Part shown: positions 52,982 through 63,401 of the stretch, in pieces
Layout: each line of letters begins with the position of its first letter
Numbering within the stretch: position 1 is the stretch's first letter
Assembly (NCBI RefSeq): GCF_900112585.1
Contig: NZ_FOLY01000004.1
Location: 372,001 to 436,000, forward strand
Reading direction: 5' to 3'
Source: Kushneria avicenniae
GTDB lineage: Bacteria; Pseudomonadota; Gammaproteobacteria; Pseudomonadales; Halomonadaceae
Length of the DNA stretch: 64,000 nucleotides
Notes under the pieces: model-generated
Told to the model about the DNA's origin: nothing
The model's database searches: none
Seen by the model: the letters and a program-made list of their open reading frames with translations, nothing else
Program-made: the position numbers and the translations under genes

Positions 52982-54349
52982 CTACTCTGCGGCGCCTTCC
53001 AGCTGGAAGGGATAGATCGACCCCAGCTTCAAAAGCCCCGTGAGTTCGTCCAGCGCCATAAGCGACTCATGCGCCAACTGCGGGTCGGCCAGATCCTCCA
53101 GTGCCAGACGATCGCGATAGTGGCGCTCGACCCATCGGGTGAGCACCTGGTACAGCTCGTCATCCAGCATGACCCGGCCGCTCATGGCCTGTCGTTCGGC
53201 CTCGTTGAGCACCACGCGCAGACGCAGGCAGGCCGGACCGCCGCCGTTGCGCATGCTCTGCTTGACGTCACGTACCACTACCTCGCTGATCGGGTTGTTA
53301 CCGCCCAGCAGCAGGCTCTGGATCGTCATCCAGACCGATTCATCGCTTTCGCACTCTCCTGGCACGACCAGCGTCATGCTGCCGTCCTCGGCACTCAGAA
53401 GCTGGGAATTGAAGAGATAGCTTGCCACTGCAGCCTCGAGCGTGACGGCCTCCTCGGGCACCCGGATGGGAATCAACGGCTGGCCGTCGGCGCGCGCCGC
53501 CAGACGGTCACGCAGCGCCTCCAGCACCGCACGCTCATCAAAAAAGGCCCGCTCGTGATAAAGCAGTACCGGGCCGTTGCCGACGCAGATCACATCGTTG
53601 TGAAACACGCCCGCATCGATGGCCGCCGGGTGCTGCTGGGCAAAGACAGTCTGCTGATCGCTCAGGCCGTGCTGACGCGCCAGCGCCCGACAGGCTCTGA
53701 GCGTCTGACGCGGGCGATGACGCTGCGGGGCGGCCACGGTGTCCGGCGCCGGGTCACCATGCACGAACAGGTGCACGCCAGGTCCGCCGTGGTGAGCGCA
53801 CAACCGGGTATGGTTGGCCGCACCCTCATCGGAAAACCAGGGCGTGGCGGGCAGTGCCGGGTGATGGGCAAAGTATCGCTCATCACGAAAAATTGCTTGA
53901 AGCGTTCGCGCGGTCTGCTCGGCCTCGATCGAGCGATGCAGCGCTGACTGCATGTTGGCAGGCGTCAGGTGGACGCGGGAATCCAGCGTATCGCGTGACG
54001 GTGTGATGGTGGCGGCGTTGGCGGTCCACATCGCTGCCGCTGAACAGGCCGCGTACAAGAGCTCCGGCGACTCGCTGCCCACCCGGGGCAGAACGTCCTC
54101 CGGGGCGCCGCGGTAGCCGAGACGATGCAACAACCTCATGTCGGGACGCTGCTGCGGCGGCAGCACCGCCTGGGCAAAGCCGGCATCGACGGATGCCTTC
54201 ATTTTTTCGAGCCCCTGCAGCGCCGCTTCGCGCGGGTTGGAGATCAGTCCGGCATGACGCTGTGAGGCCAGGTTGCCACGGGCCAGCCCGCCGTAATTGT
54301 GCGTCGGCCCGACCAGGCCATCGAAATTGATCTCGAGCGTTTTATCCAT
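52982..54349 (-). CDS. astB: N-succinylarginine dihydrolase
   Basis: A 455-residue enzyme for the second step of the arginine succinyltransferase pathway (succinylarginine to succinylornithine, CO2 and two ammonia). Typical segments are NFDGLVGPTHNYGGLARGN at the start, FHNDVICVGN with a catalytic His, and the catalytic Cys in NGGGPACLRLRVVL. Length is near the E. coli protein (447). Last gene of the ast operon here; astD ends 12 bases upstream. Confidence 0.95.
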   Translation of the reverse strand: MDKTLEINFDGLVGPTHNYGGLARGNLASQRHAGLISNPREAALQGLEKMKASVDAGFAQAVLPPQQRPDMRLLHRLGYRGAPEDVLPRVGSESPELLYAACSAAAMWTANAATITPSRDTLDSRVHLTPANMQSALHRSIEAEQTARTLQAIFRDERYFAHHPALPATPWFSDEGAANHTRLCAHHGGPGVHLFVHGDPAPDTVAAPQRHRPRQTLRACRALARQHGLSDQQTVFAQQHPAAIDAGVFHNDVICVGNGPVLLYHERAFFDERAVLEALRDRLAARADGQPLIPIRVPEEAVTLEAAVASYLFNSQLLSAEDGSMTLVVPGECESDESVWMTIQSLLLGGNNPISEVVVRDVKQSMRNGGGPACLRLRVVLNEAERQAMSGRVMLDDELYQVLTRWVERHYRDRLALEDLADPQLAHESLMALDELTGLLKLGSIYPFQLEGAAE

Positions 54350-54361
54350 GTCGCCTTTACC

Positions 54362-55885
54362 TCATGTAGCCTGCTCGCCGTCGAAACCGCCCAGCGTGAT
54401 GCCCGGCGGCAACTGATCCGGTAGCACCAGAGTGTCGCTTTCCATGGAGGCCACCGGCCAGGCGCAGTAGTCCGCGGCATACCAGGCGCCGGGGCGATGG
54501 TTGCCACTGGCACCCACGCCGCCAAAGGGCGCATCGCTGGCGGCCCCGGTAGTCTGGCGGTTCCAGTTGACGATGCCGGCGCGGATGCGCAGCACAAAGT
54601 CTTCCCAGACCCCGGACGTACCGCCGATAAGACCGGCTGCCAGTCCAAAGCGGGTATTGTTCGCTTCGGTAATGGCGCTCTCCCAGTCATGATAACGGGT
54701 GACTTTCAGCAGCGGCCCGAAGTACTCCTCATCCGGTACCTCGATGCCGGTGACATCGATCAGCCCCGGCGAGACCAGGCTGGTGCCTTCCTTCACGAGC
54801 GCCATGCGCGACAGCACCCTCGCGCCCATCAATTCAAGCTGATGCTGGGCATCAAGCATTTTCTGCGCCGCCGCAGAGGACACCAGGCCGCTGTAGAAAG
54901 GCTCCTGCTCACCGTGGCCGTCGAGACCGTCAAACTGCGGCCCTACCACCAGCGTGGCAAGGCTGCGGCGCAGGGCCTCGATCAGGCGATCGCCAGGCTC
55001 GCCTTCCGGCACCAGCAGGCGCCGCGCACAGGTACAGCGCTGGCCACCCGACAGGTAGGCCGACTGAATGATGGTCAGCACCGTCGCCTCGAGCGCCTCC
55101 GGTACGTCGTGCACCAGCAGCGGGTTATTGCCCCCCAGCTCAAGCGCCAGCATCGTCTCCGGCCGACCGCCCATGCCCTCGTGCAGGTGCCGGCCGGTGC
55201 CCTCGCTGCCGGTAAAGAGCAGTCCATCAATACCGGCGTGACCGGCCAGTGCCTGACCGGTTTCGATGCCCCCCTGAACCAGATTGATCACGCCGTCGGG
55301 CAGCCCGGCTTCCTGCCAGCAGGTGAGCACCAGATCGGCCGTGGCCGGCGTCAGCTCGCTGGGCTTGAACACCACTGTATTGCCGGCCAGCAGTGCCGGC
55401 ACGATATGGCCGTTGGGGAGATGCCCGGGAAAGTTGTAGGGGCCAAAGACCGCCATTACACCGTGCGGGCGGTGGCGCACCACGGCGCGCACGCCGGCGT
55501 TGTCCCGCACGCGCGTGGGCGTGCGCTCATGCCAGGCCGCAATGGAGATGGCGATCTTGCCGATCATGGCCTGCACTTCGGTGCCGGCCTCCCAGCGTGG
55601 CTTGCCGGTTTCCCGGGCGATGGTATCGGCCAGCGTGCTGCGGTGATGCTCCAGACGCTCGCGAAAGGCTTCCAGCAGCGCAATGCGCGCCTCAAGCGGC
55701 TGTCGCGCCCAGTCGGGGAAAGCCCGACGCGCCGCCTTGATGGCGTGATCCACCTGTTCGGCAGTGGCGCCATGCCCCTGCCAGAGTCGCTCGCCGCTGA
55801 CCGGGTCATGCTTGTCGAACACTTCGCCTTCCCCCGGCGCCCATTGCCCGCCCACCAGAAGCTGCTGCGTGATCTCGATACTCAT
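54362..55885 (-). CDS. astD: succinylglutamate semialdehyde dehydrogenase
   Basis: A 507-residue NAD-dependent aldehyde dehydrogenase for the fourth step of the pathway. The catalytic Glu is in ALELGGNNPL and the catalytic Cys in SGGQRCTCARRL. FNFPGHLPNGH-like YNFPGHLPNGHIVPALLAGN is typical of AstD. The start at 55885 follows GGAGGATGAG. Located between astG and astB on one strand. Confidence 0.95.
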   Translation of the reverse strand: MSIEITQQLLVGGQWAPGEGEVFDKHDPVSGERLWQGHGATAEQVDHAIKAARRAFPDWARQPLEARIALLEAFRERLEHHRSTLADTIARETGKPRWEAGTEVQAMIGKIAISIAAWHERTPTRVRDNAGVRAVVRHRPHGVMAVFGPYNFPGHLPNGHIVPALLAGNTVVFKPSELTPATADLVLTCWQEAGLPDGVINLVQGGIETGQALAGHAGIDGLLFTGSEGTGRHLHEGMGGRPETMLALELGGNNPLLVHDVPEALEATVLTIIQSAYLSGGQRCTCARRLLVPEGEPGDRLIEALRRSLATLVVGPQFDGLDGHGEQEPFYSGLVSSAAAQKMLDAQHQLELMGARVLSRMALVKEGTSLVSPGLIDVTGIEVPDEEYFGPLLKVTRYHDWESAITEANNTRFGLAAGLIGGTSGVWEDFVLRIRAGIVNWNRQTTGAASDAPFGGVGASGNHRPGAWYAADYCAWPVASMESDTLVLPDQLPPGITLGGFDGEQAT

Positions 55886-55910
55886 CTCATCCTCCGTGAA
55901 CATGGCGTGC

Positions 55911-56972
55911 TCAGGTCGCCAGCAGCCTGAGCGTGTCCCCTTCTGCAACGTTCAGCCGCTGCGCCTCCTCCGGCGTCAGGGCGATCACATCCTTCTGCGG
56001 CCCGCGCCCGACCCAGCCGGCGCGAAAGTCGACGGCTGCGCCGGTCGTGGCCGCCAGCCAGCCAGGTCGCTCGTCACATTCGAGTCCGGCGTGAACGACC
56101 ACCCGGGCCGTGTGACTGTCGCGGATCGAGCGCACATCATCAATGTAGGCCTCCACGGTCGGGCCGCCGTCAAAGATGTCGATGTAGCCCTCGAATCGCA
56201 GTCCGTCGCGGTTGAGCATCGCCAGCGCCGGCCGCGTCTGGGTGTGCACCTGACCGATGCATGCCCGCGCCGCCGCCGGCAGAAAGGAGGTACAGATCGG
56301 ATGGCGCGGCATCATCTCGCCAATAAAGCCCTTCTCGCCCATGCCGGTCAGATGATCGGCGCGCTGAAACTCGATGGGCAGAAACTTCTGGCCCAGCGCC
56401 TCCCAGAACGGGCTTTTGCCCTCGTCATCAAAGTGACCGCGCATTTCGGCCAGCACCCGGTCCGGAAAGCGCTCGCGAAAACCGGCCATGAACAGCCAGC
56501 GCGCTCGCGACAGCAGGGTGCCGTTGCGCATCGGACGCGGCGCCTCACCGCGCCAGCGCTGCCGCAGGTAGAGCGAGCACACCTCGGCAGAGCCGGTGTG
56601 ATCCGAGCATAGAAAGAGCGTATCCAGCGTTCGATGCAGCTCCAGATGGTTCGACGAATGCGCCAGCTGACCGATGCGATAGTGATAAAACGGTGCCTCG
56701 AGCCCGACACGCGCCTCGATCGCGCAGCAGCCGGCCAGCCGCTCGGCGCTGTCGGCCGGCTGGCTGTCATCCTCGAGCACGAAAAAATAGAGCGCCGCAT
56801 CAAGCGCCTCTTGTGAGGCGTCGTGCGAGCGCTCGAAGCTCTCGCGGGCATGGGCAATCTTGTCGATCAGAAAGTCACGGTTGTCCGGCAGGGAGGTAAA
56901 GCCGGGACCGGTCTCGACGGCAATCGCCTGCAGGGCATCGATATCGCCGGCCTCGATGGGACGAATCAGCAT
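55911..56972 (-). CDS. astG: arginine N-succinyltransferase, beta-type subunit
   Basis: A 353-residue AstA family protein. The start MLIRPIEAGDIDALQAIAVETGPGFTSLP, the central EVCSLYLRQRWRG and the KGFIGEMMPRHPI ... GQVHTQTRPALAML segments are characteristic. As in Pseudomonas AruF/AruG, two related genes encode the subunits. This one keeps STY-like sequence features closer to E. coli AstA (GFIGEMMPRHPIC). It starts inside the end of astA (7-base overlap), so both are coupled. Confidence 0.92.
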   Translation of the reverse strand: MLIRPIEAGDIDALQAIAVETGPGFTSLPDNRDFLIDKIAHARESFERSHDASQEALDAALYFFVLEDDSQPADSAERLAGCCAIEARVGLEAPFYHYRIGQLAHSSNHLELHRTLDTLFLCSDHTGSAEVCSLYLRQRWRGEAPRPMRNGTLLSRARWLFMAGFRERFPDRVLAEMRGHFDDEGKSPFWEALGQKFLPIEFQRADHLTGMGEKGFIGEMMPRHPICTSFLPAAARACIGQVHTQTRPALAMLNRDGLRFEGYIDIFDGGPTVEAYIDDVRSIRDSHTARVVVHAGLECDERPGWLAATTGAAVDFRAGWVGRGPQKDVIALTPEEAQRLNVAEGDTLRLLAT

Positions 56973-58012
56973 GACAGCCTCTCCCTGTTGCCCGCCTGCC
57001 CCATGGGAAGCGCCAGCACGGGCTCATCTGCCGCCACCGCGAGCGCCCTAGCACTTGCGGCATCCAGCACGCACTGCCCGCGCTCGTTGATGGTTTTCGC
57101 CACCACCCGCGCCCTGAAATCACCCGTACGCTGACTGGCGATCAAAAGCGCTTCGGTACAGACGCCGTCCTCGGCCGTCTCGCCGATCTGAACGGTCAGC
57201 CACTGACCGGGTGGCAGATGGTTACGCGAGGCTTTCAGCAGCGGCCCGCCATCGAGCAGATCGACATGGCGCGACAGCATAAAGCCCTGCCGCTGCCACA
57301 CCTCGAACGCATTGGAGTGGTTGTCCCCGACGCGGCCGATGGCCTGACGCACCTGATCGTCCAGCAGCGGCAGATAGAGCGGAAACGGCGGCATGACCTC
57401 ACCGATGAAGCTTCTCGACCCCAGGCTGGCGGCCCGGTGGATATCGTCGAAATCCCGCGAGAAGAAATGCCGGCCCACGCCATCCCAGAACGGCGTACGC
57501 CCGGCGTCTCGATAGCCGGACAGTGCCACGAACACCGTCGGGGCAAAGCGCTCGGGAAACCGGGCGATCAGCGCCAGTCTTGCCGCCCGCAGGAGCGCCC
57601 GGGCGTGGTCGGCGTGGGCATGATCGGTGGTGGCCAGCGCACACAGCAGCGAGGCGTTCGACATCTCGTGCGAGATGGACAGAATGTCCACTTCGCGACG
57701 CACATCGAGCTGCTGCGAGGCGTGGATCAGCGTCTCGCGGCGATAGGTGTAATAGGCCTCGCGGGCACCTGCCAGCGCCTTGACCGTGGCCGTAGCGATC
57801 ACCTCGCCCGCGTCGGTCTCGGCGACCAGCACATACTGCTCGTCGCCGGGACGCTCAATGGCGTCGGCCAGCGCCTTCCGGCTCGAGGCCAGACGCGCTG
57901 ACAGACGCTCACGGTCGGCCGGCAGATTGGTCAGCGCCGGTCGAGCCGCCTTCGCCATGGCCAGAATGGCCTCCACGTCATCGGGTGTGGCGCTGCGTGC
58001 AATCAATGACAT
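56966..58012 (-). CDS. astA: arginine N-succinyltransferase, alpha-type subunit
   Basis: A 348-residue AstA family protein, more divergent than its partner. It begins MSLIARSATPDDVEAILAMA, and the family segment appears as SRSFIGEVMPPFPLYLPLL. With AstG it transfers succinyl from succinyl-CoA to arginine and ornithine. The start at 58012 is preceded by GGGAGC. It lies 13 bases after astC and overlaps astG by 7 bases. Confidence 0.92.
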   Translation of the reverse strand: MSLIARSATPDDVEAILAMAKAARPALTNLPADRERLSARLASSRKALADAIERPGDEQYVLVAETDAGEVIATATVKALAGAREAYYTYRRETLIHASQQLDVRREVDILSISHEMSNASLLCALATTDHAHADHARALLRAARLALIARFPERFAPTVFVALSGYRDAGRTPFWDGVGRHFFSRDFDDIHRAASLGSRSFIGEVMPPFPLYLPLLDDQVRQAIGRVGDNHSNAFEVWQRQGFMLSRHVDLLDGGPLLKASRNHLPPGQWLTVQIGETAEDGVCTEALLIASQRTGDFRARVVAKTINERGQCVLDAASARALAVAADEPVLALPMGQAGNRERLSC

Positions 58013-58025
58013 GACCGTGCTCCCG

Positions 58026-59264
<1,239 letters not shown>

Positions 59265-59370
59265 TCAAGCGACAGGACGTCGCTGACAGACCCCTCAGTA
59301 TACGCAGAGGAGCGCGTCAAAAGGCAGGGGGCAGACCATGATCGAAGGGGGTGGCCGGTACGCTGCCCTC

Positions 59371-60033
59371 TCAGGGCGACCGCATGACGCCGTCGCGCAC
59401 GCGCACCTGCCAGTTTTCCCAGCGACTCAGACGATTGGCGCCTCCCGCCGGAGCCTCCTCGCCGGAGGCGGTCGAGGTCCAGAGACTGCTGCCGTTGAAA
59501 CTGTAGATGGGGATCAGATCCCGGCGGGAGACAGCGGGGGCAATGCGTTTGTCGATATTGTCGAGAATGACCGGCATCTGCTGAGGACTGGCGGCCCAGG
59601 AGAGCACCATGTGAAACTGGTCATAGGGCACGTATTTGACGTAGTGAAGGCGCATCTGATCATCGGGCACCCCCAGCTCGCGCAGGGTCAGATACTTGGC
59701 CAGCGCGAACTCCTCGCAGTCACCGCGCCCGATGCCCAGAAACTCGATCGGCGTTGCCCAGTAGTCCTCGACACGCCAGATGTCGAGATCATCGACGAAA
59801 TCGAGACGATTGAAGAAATCGTTGACCCCGGCCAGCTGCGCCGCCACCGGCCGGCCGCGCAGCCGTGTGATCAGCGCCTGCCACTGCTGGACCCGGGCCA
59901 GACCGATGGCGCCATAGCGACTCTCGATGGCAGCGGTGGCAGGAATGGCGGCGCCGGAGAGCATGCCGGCCGAAGCCGGCAGGGCCATCACCAGCAGCGC
60001 TGTCGCGCCCCACCGCCACCATCGCCACATCAT
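59371..60033 (-). CDS. lapG: periplasmic adhesin protease LapG
   Basis: A 220-residue transglutaminase-like cysteine protease (DUF920/BTLCP) with an N-terminal signal sequence or anchor (residues about 5-22). The catalytic triad is Cys106 (GRGDCEEFALAKY), His141 (DQFHMVLSW) and Asp158 (ILDNID), and the spacing follows Pseudomonas LapG. When free it cuts the N-terminal retention module of a large surface adhesin and releases the cell from biofilm. It follows lapD on the same strand, the usual pair order. Confidence 0.9.
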   Translation of the reverse strand: MMWRWWRWGATALLVMALPASAGMLSGAAIPATAAIESRYGAIGLARVQQWQALITRLRGRPVAAQLAGVNDFFNRLDFVDDLDIWRVEDYWATPIEFLGIGRGDCEEFALAKYLTLRELGVPDDQMRLHYVKYVPYDQFHMVLSWAASPQQMPVILDNIDKRIAPAVSRRDLIPIYSFNGSSLWTSTASGEEAPAGGANRLSRWENWQVRVRDGVMRSP

Positions 60034-60086
60034 CAGTAGACGTTCCCCGTCAAAGGCTCATGTCACTCTATCGGCAGGCGCACCCA

Positions 60087-62012
60087 TCAATGAACCTCGG
60101 GTGCCAGCGTCACCGCCGGGGCCAGATAGCCCTGATAGCCGTCGGCGCCAATATCGGTGACCAGCGCCCGCTGCGCCTCGGACTCGACGCGCGTGACGAT
60201 TACCAGGGCCTCGATCTGATGAGCCGCCATGCACAGGCTGTGTAGAAACTCGTTGTCGACGTCATCACGCACGAAGAAGGTCTGATCGATCTTGACGTAA
60301 TCCGGTCGCAGACGACCCAGAATCGGCAGGGAGTTCAGGTCGCGGGCAAAGCGGTCGATGCCGCCGCGCCCTTCAAGATGCCAGGCCACCCGGAACAGGC
60401 GCTGTACATTATCGGTGTAGCGCAGAACACTCTCTTCGGTGACCTCGATATCCAGCCGCGCCGCCAGTGCCGGATGTGCCCTCAGCCATTCGATCAGGGC
60501 ATCGACCTCGTCATTGCTGCCGACAAGGTCCGTGGTCAGATTCACGGCCAGGCGGCAATCAAGATCGTGACCGTGCTGACTCAGCCACTGCAGCACGTAG
60601 CGATCCAGCTGCGAGCCGATGCCGAAGTGTCGGGCAATGGGCAAAAAGCTCGAGGCCAGATGGGTCTCGTCGCCCTCCTTCAGACGCATGAAGAGCTCGC
60701 GATGCAGCTCCTCGCCGTTATTGAGGATGACGGGCTGGGCCACAAAGATCGCCCGATGCTCGGAAAGCGCCTGTTCGATGACCATGCGCCAGTCGCCACG
60801 ACTGCGCTCGTTGTGGCGGGATTCGCGCGGCGCCACATACCAGCGCTGATCGGTCTCGACGGCCTCGCGCAGGGCGCTGTCGGCCTTTGACAGTATCGTG
60901 ATCCGCTGAAGTCCCGGCTCGCGGATCATGACCCCGGCCCGCACATGATGCACCCGCTCGTCGTGAAGCGGGTTGGCATCGACAATGTCGTCGATGCGAT
61001 CCAGCAGCGTGACCAGCAGCTCCTCGCGACGGGCGTCGCTGACGTCAGGCAGGATCAGGGCAAACTCCTCGGCCGAGAGTCGGGCCGACTGGATGGGCAG
61101 CGCCTGCACGTTCATGCTCGTCAGATATGTCCCGATGGCGCGAATGGTGTCATCGCGCGCCACGAAGCCGTCGCGGCGATAGATTTCGGCAAGATGATCG
61201 ATGCGCAGAATCACCAGCGCACCGCCCTCGGGTGCTGCCAGCCACTCGTCCAGAATGCGGGTCAGATAGGCACGGTTGCCCAGTTTCGAGACCGCATCCT
61301 GCTCGGCCATGCGCTGCAGCCGGATGACCTGAGCCGTCTGGGCCTCGAACTGATCGTTGAGTCGGGCGCTGAGTCGGTTGACGGCCAGAGTGATGCCCTG
61401 AAGCTCCTGAACGCGGGTCGACGCCACCGGCTGTGCGTAGCCCTCGATCTGCAGGGTTTCCAGATAGTGGGACAGGCGATGCAGCGGGGACAAAAGCCGC
61501 CGGAACCCCAGTGCACAGACGACCAGCGTCAGTGCCATGCCGATGACCAGCCAGAGCAACAGGCTCAGGCCAAGCTTCCAGAGCTGGTTATAGGGCAGGC
61601 TGTTGTCGGCCTCGAGCATGATGGTCCCCAGCGGCGACCAGCCACCGGAGATTTCACGCTGATTGGAGAGCCGGGGCAGTGAGATCAGTGCCTGAAACCA
61701 GTCCGGCGCCAGCGTGGTGCCGGGATTTTGCACCACCAGCGGCTTTTCGAGACCCACTGCCTCGAGTTTGAGCGTATCGATGAAGCTGCCATCCGAGGTG
61801 GCCTGCATCAGCGTGCGCACACTGGTCCAGTCCCCCTTTTCGATGAACTGTACCAGCGCCAGGCTCAGTCCCTGCGTCATGTTGGACGTTTCCATGCGCT
61901 GGCTGTCGAGCAGCGACTGCCGCGCATAATGTACATTGATGGCAAAGATGCCGATCGAAAAGATCAGCAGCAAAACGGCAACGCCGGCCACCAGGCGGTG
62001 AAAGAGACTCAT
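60087..62012 (-). CDS. lapD: c-di-GMP receptor LapD (degenerate GGDEF-EAL)
   Basis: A 641-residue inner-membrane protein. TM1 (residues about 8-26), a periplasmic domain to about 150 that should bind LapG, TM2 (about 150-172), a HAMP segment, then a GGDEF-like domain (about 235-390) and an EAL-like domain (about 400-635). The GGDEF site reads LSAEEF and the EAL site ELFMRL, so neither enzyme activity is expected, which is the LapD hallmark. Cytoplasmic c-di-GMP binding would make the periplasmic part hold LapG inactive. Its ATG overlaps the stop of the outer-membrane protein gene. Confidence 0.9.
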   Translation of the reverse strand: MSLFHRLVAGVAVLLLIFSIGIFAINVHYARQSLLDSQRMETSNMTQGLSLALVQFIEKGDWTSVRTLMQATSDGSFIDTLKLEAVGLEKPLVVQNPGTTLAPDWFQALISLPRLSNQREISGGWSPLGTIMLEADNSLPYNQLWKLGLSLLLWLVIGMALTLVVCALGFRRLLSPLHRLSHYLETLQIEGYAQPVASTRVQELQGITLAVNRLSARLNDQFEAQTAQVIRLQRMAEQDAVSKLGNRAYLTRILDEWLAAPEGGALVILRIDHLAEIYRRDGFVARDDTIRAIGTYLTSMNVQALPIQSARLSAEEFALILPDVSDARREELLVTLLDRIDDIVDANPLHDERVHHVRAGVMIREPGLQRITILSKADSALREAVETDQRWYVAPRESRHNERSRGDWRMVIEQALSEHRAIFVAQPVILNNGEELHRELFMRLKEGDETHLASSFLPIARHFGIGSQLDRYVLQWLSQHGHDLDCRLAVNLTTDLVGSNDEVDALIEWLRAHPALAARLDIEVTEESVLRYTDNVQRLFRVAWHLEGRGGIDRFARDLNSLPILGRLRPDYVKIDQTFFVRDDVDNEFLHSLCMAAHQIEALVIVTRVESEAQRALVTDIGADGYQGYLAPAVTLAPEVH

Positions 62013-63361
62013 GTGGCATCCCCCGGGGTACTGCTGCTTGTTCCAAGCAGCTGATCTCCATCAACGTTGCCCTGATCGACGTTGATCTGGAGGGTATCGA
62101 GAAGATTGCCGGTCACGGCCAGCAGTCGATACTGTGCGCGGATCAGGGCAAAACGTGCCTGCAGCTGGTCCTGCTGGGCGCTATAGAGCTCGGTCTCACT
62201 GTCCAGTACGTCCAGCAGGGTGCGACGACCGATATCGAACTGTTTACGGTAGTTGACCCGGGTCTCCTCGCTGGCGCTCATGTGCCGTGCCAGATAAGGG
62301 AGCTGACTGCTCACATAATCGCGAGCGTTCCAGGCCAGACGCAGCTCGTCGCGCACCTCACGCAGGGCGCGGTCGCTGTCGTACTGCACGGCCTCCAGCG
62401 AGTGCTGGCGGGCATGCAGCTGCGCCATGTCGCTGCCGCCGCGATAGAGATTCCACGACATGACCAGCTCGGCGTTCCAGTCATTGGCCCGACTGCCCTC
62501 GAAGTCATAATCCCGACTGGTCATTCGGCTGGCCTGAAAGCGCAGCTCGGGCAGAAAATCACTGCGCTCGACGCCGACCTCATGACCGGCGGCCGTCACC
62601 GAGTGACGAGCAGCCAGCAGAATGGGATTATTTTCGTTGGCCATGGCCAGCGCCTGCTCGAGGTCATCAGGCACGGGGGTCAGATCGACCTCCCCCGGCA
62701 GCATCAGATCGCGAGGCGGCGTACCGACCAGGCGCACAAAAGAGGAGATGGCGTCCTCACGATTGTTATAGGCCGCAATCAGGCTGGACTGCGCCCGTGC
62801 CAGACGTCCGTCCACCTGACTGGCATCGGTGGCCGTACCAGCGCCCAGCTCACTGCGACGACGAATGTCGGCGGCAATGTTCTGGTGGGTATCGACATTG
62901 CGCTCGGCCAGCTCCACGAGCCGCTGGGTCTGTAGCACATCGAGATAGCTCTCGATGGTGGCCAGTCCGACCCGATTGGCCGCTGCCGCTACCTCCCAGC
63001 GCTGATAGTCGATCTGACTGTCGGCGTTTCGCACCCGCTCCAGCGTGCGATTGTTGTCCCAGATCAGCTGGGAGAGCGTGATGGAGCCGCGGCGATAGTT
63101 GTGCGCGTCGCTGGAGCGGTCCAGGCCGTTGACCTCGCTTTCATTGCGGCCACGCCCGGCGCGTGCTTCGAGATCCACCGACGGTAGCCAGGCGCCCCGC
63201 TGCGCGCGGGCGTCATCCCTGAACTGGGCATAACGGGCGACTTCCGTGCGCGTTATGGGGTTTTCCATGATGGCCTGCGTCACGGCGTCATCAAGCGACT
63301 GTGCCTGCGCCGCTCCTGCCAGTGAGAGCGCATAGAGCCCGGCCCACCACTTTTTCATCAT
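62009..63361 (-). CDS. TolC family outer-membrane protein of type I secretion (LapE-like)
   Basis: A 450-residue TolC-type outer-membrane factor with a signal peptide (MMKKWWAGLYALSLAGAAQAQ), two internally similar halves rich in helices, and the characteristic LSQLIWDNNRTLERVRNA and WNLYRGGSDMAQ segments. It forms the outer channel of a type I secretion system. The start at 63361 follows AGGGGG; the longer start lacks one. Its stop overlaps the lapD start by ATGA and it lies 40 bases after the HlyD-type gene, so all four genes form one unit that probably exports a large RTX-type adhesin. Confidence 0.9.
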   Translation of the reverse strand: MMKKWWAGLYALSLAGAAQAQSLDDAVTQAIMENPITRTEVARYAQFRDDARAQRGAWLPSVDLEARAGRGRNESEVNGLDRSSDAHNYRRGSITLSQLIWDNNRTLERVRNADSQIDYQRWEVAAAANRVGLATIESYLDVLQTQRLVELAERNVDTHQNIAADIRRRSELGAGTATDASQVDGRLARAQSSLIAAYNNREDAISSFVRLVGTPPRDLMLPGEVDLTPVPDDLEQALAMANENNPILLAARHSVTAAGHEVGVERSDFLPELRFQASRMTSRDYDFEGSRANDWNAELVMSWNLYRGGSDMAQLHARQHSLEAVQYDSDRALREVRDELRLAWNARDYVSSQLPYLARHMSASEETRVNYRKQFDIGRRTLLDVLDSETELYSAQQDQLQARFALIRAQYRLLAVTGNLLDTLQINVDQGNVDGDQLLGTSSSTPGDAT

Positions 63362-63401
63362 GACCCCCTGATCCCTTTTTTCATTTTTGGGTGTTACCAC
63401 C

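Noticed and set aside
54497-55930. 477-codon plus-strand open frame over astD
   Set aside because: Antisense shadow of astD, which has complete catalytic motifs.
59281-59340. Sigma70 promoter of the ast operon on the minus strand (TTGACG and TATACT)
   Set aside because: The spacing between the boxes is only 12 bases, too short for a sigma70 promoter.
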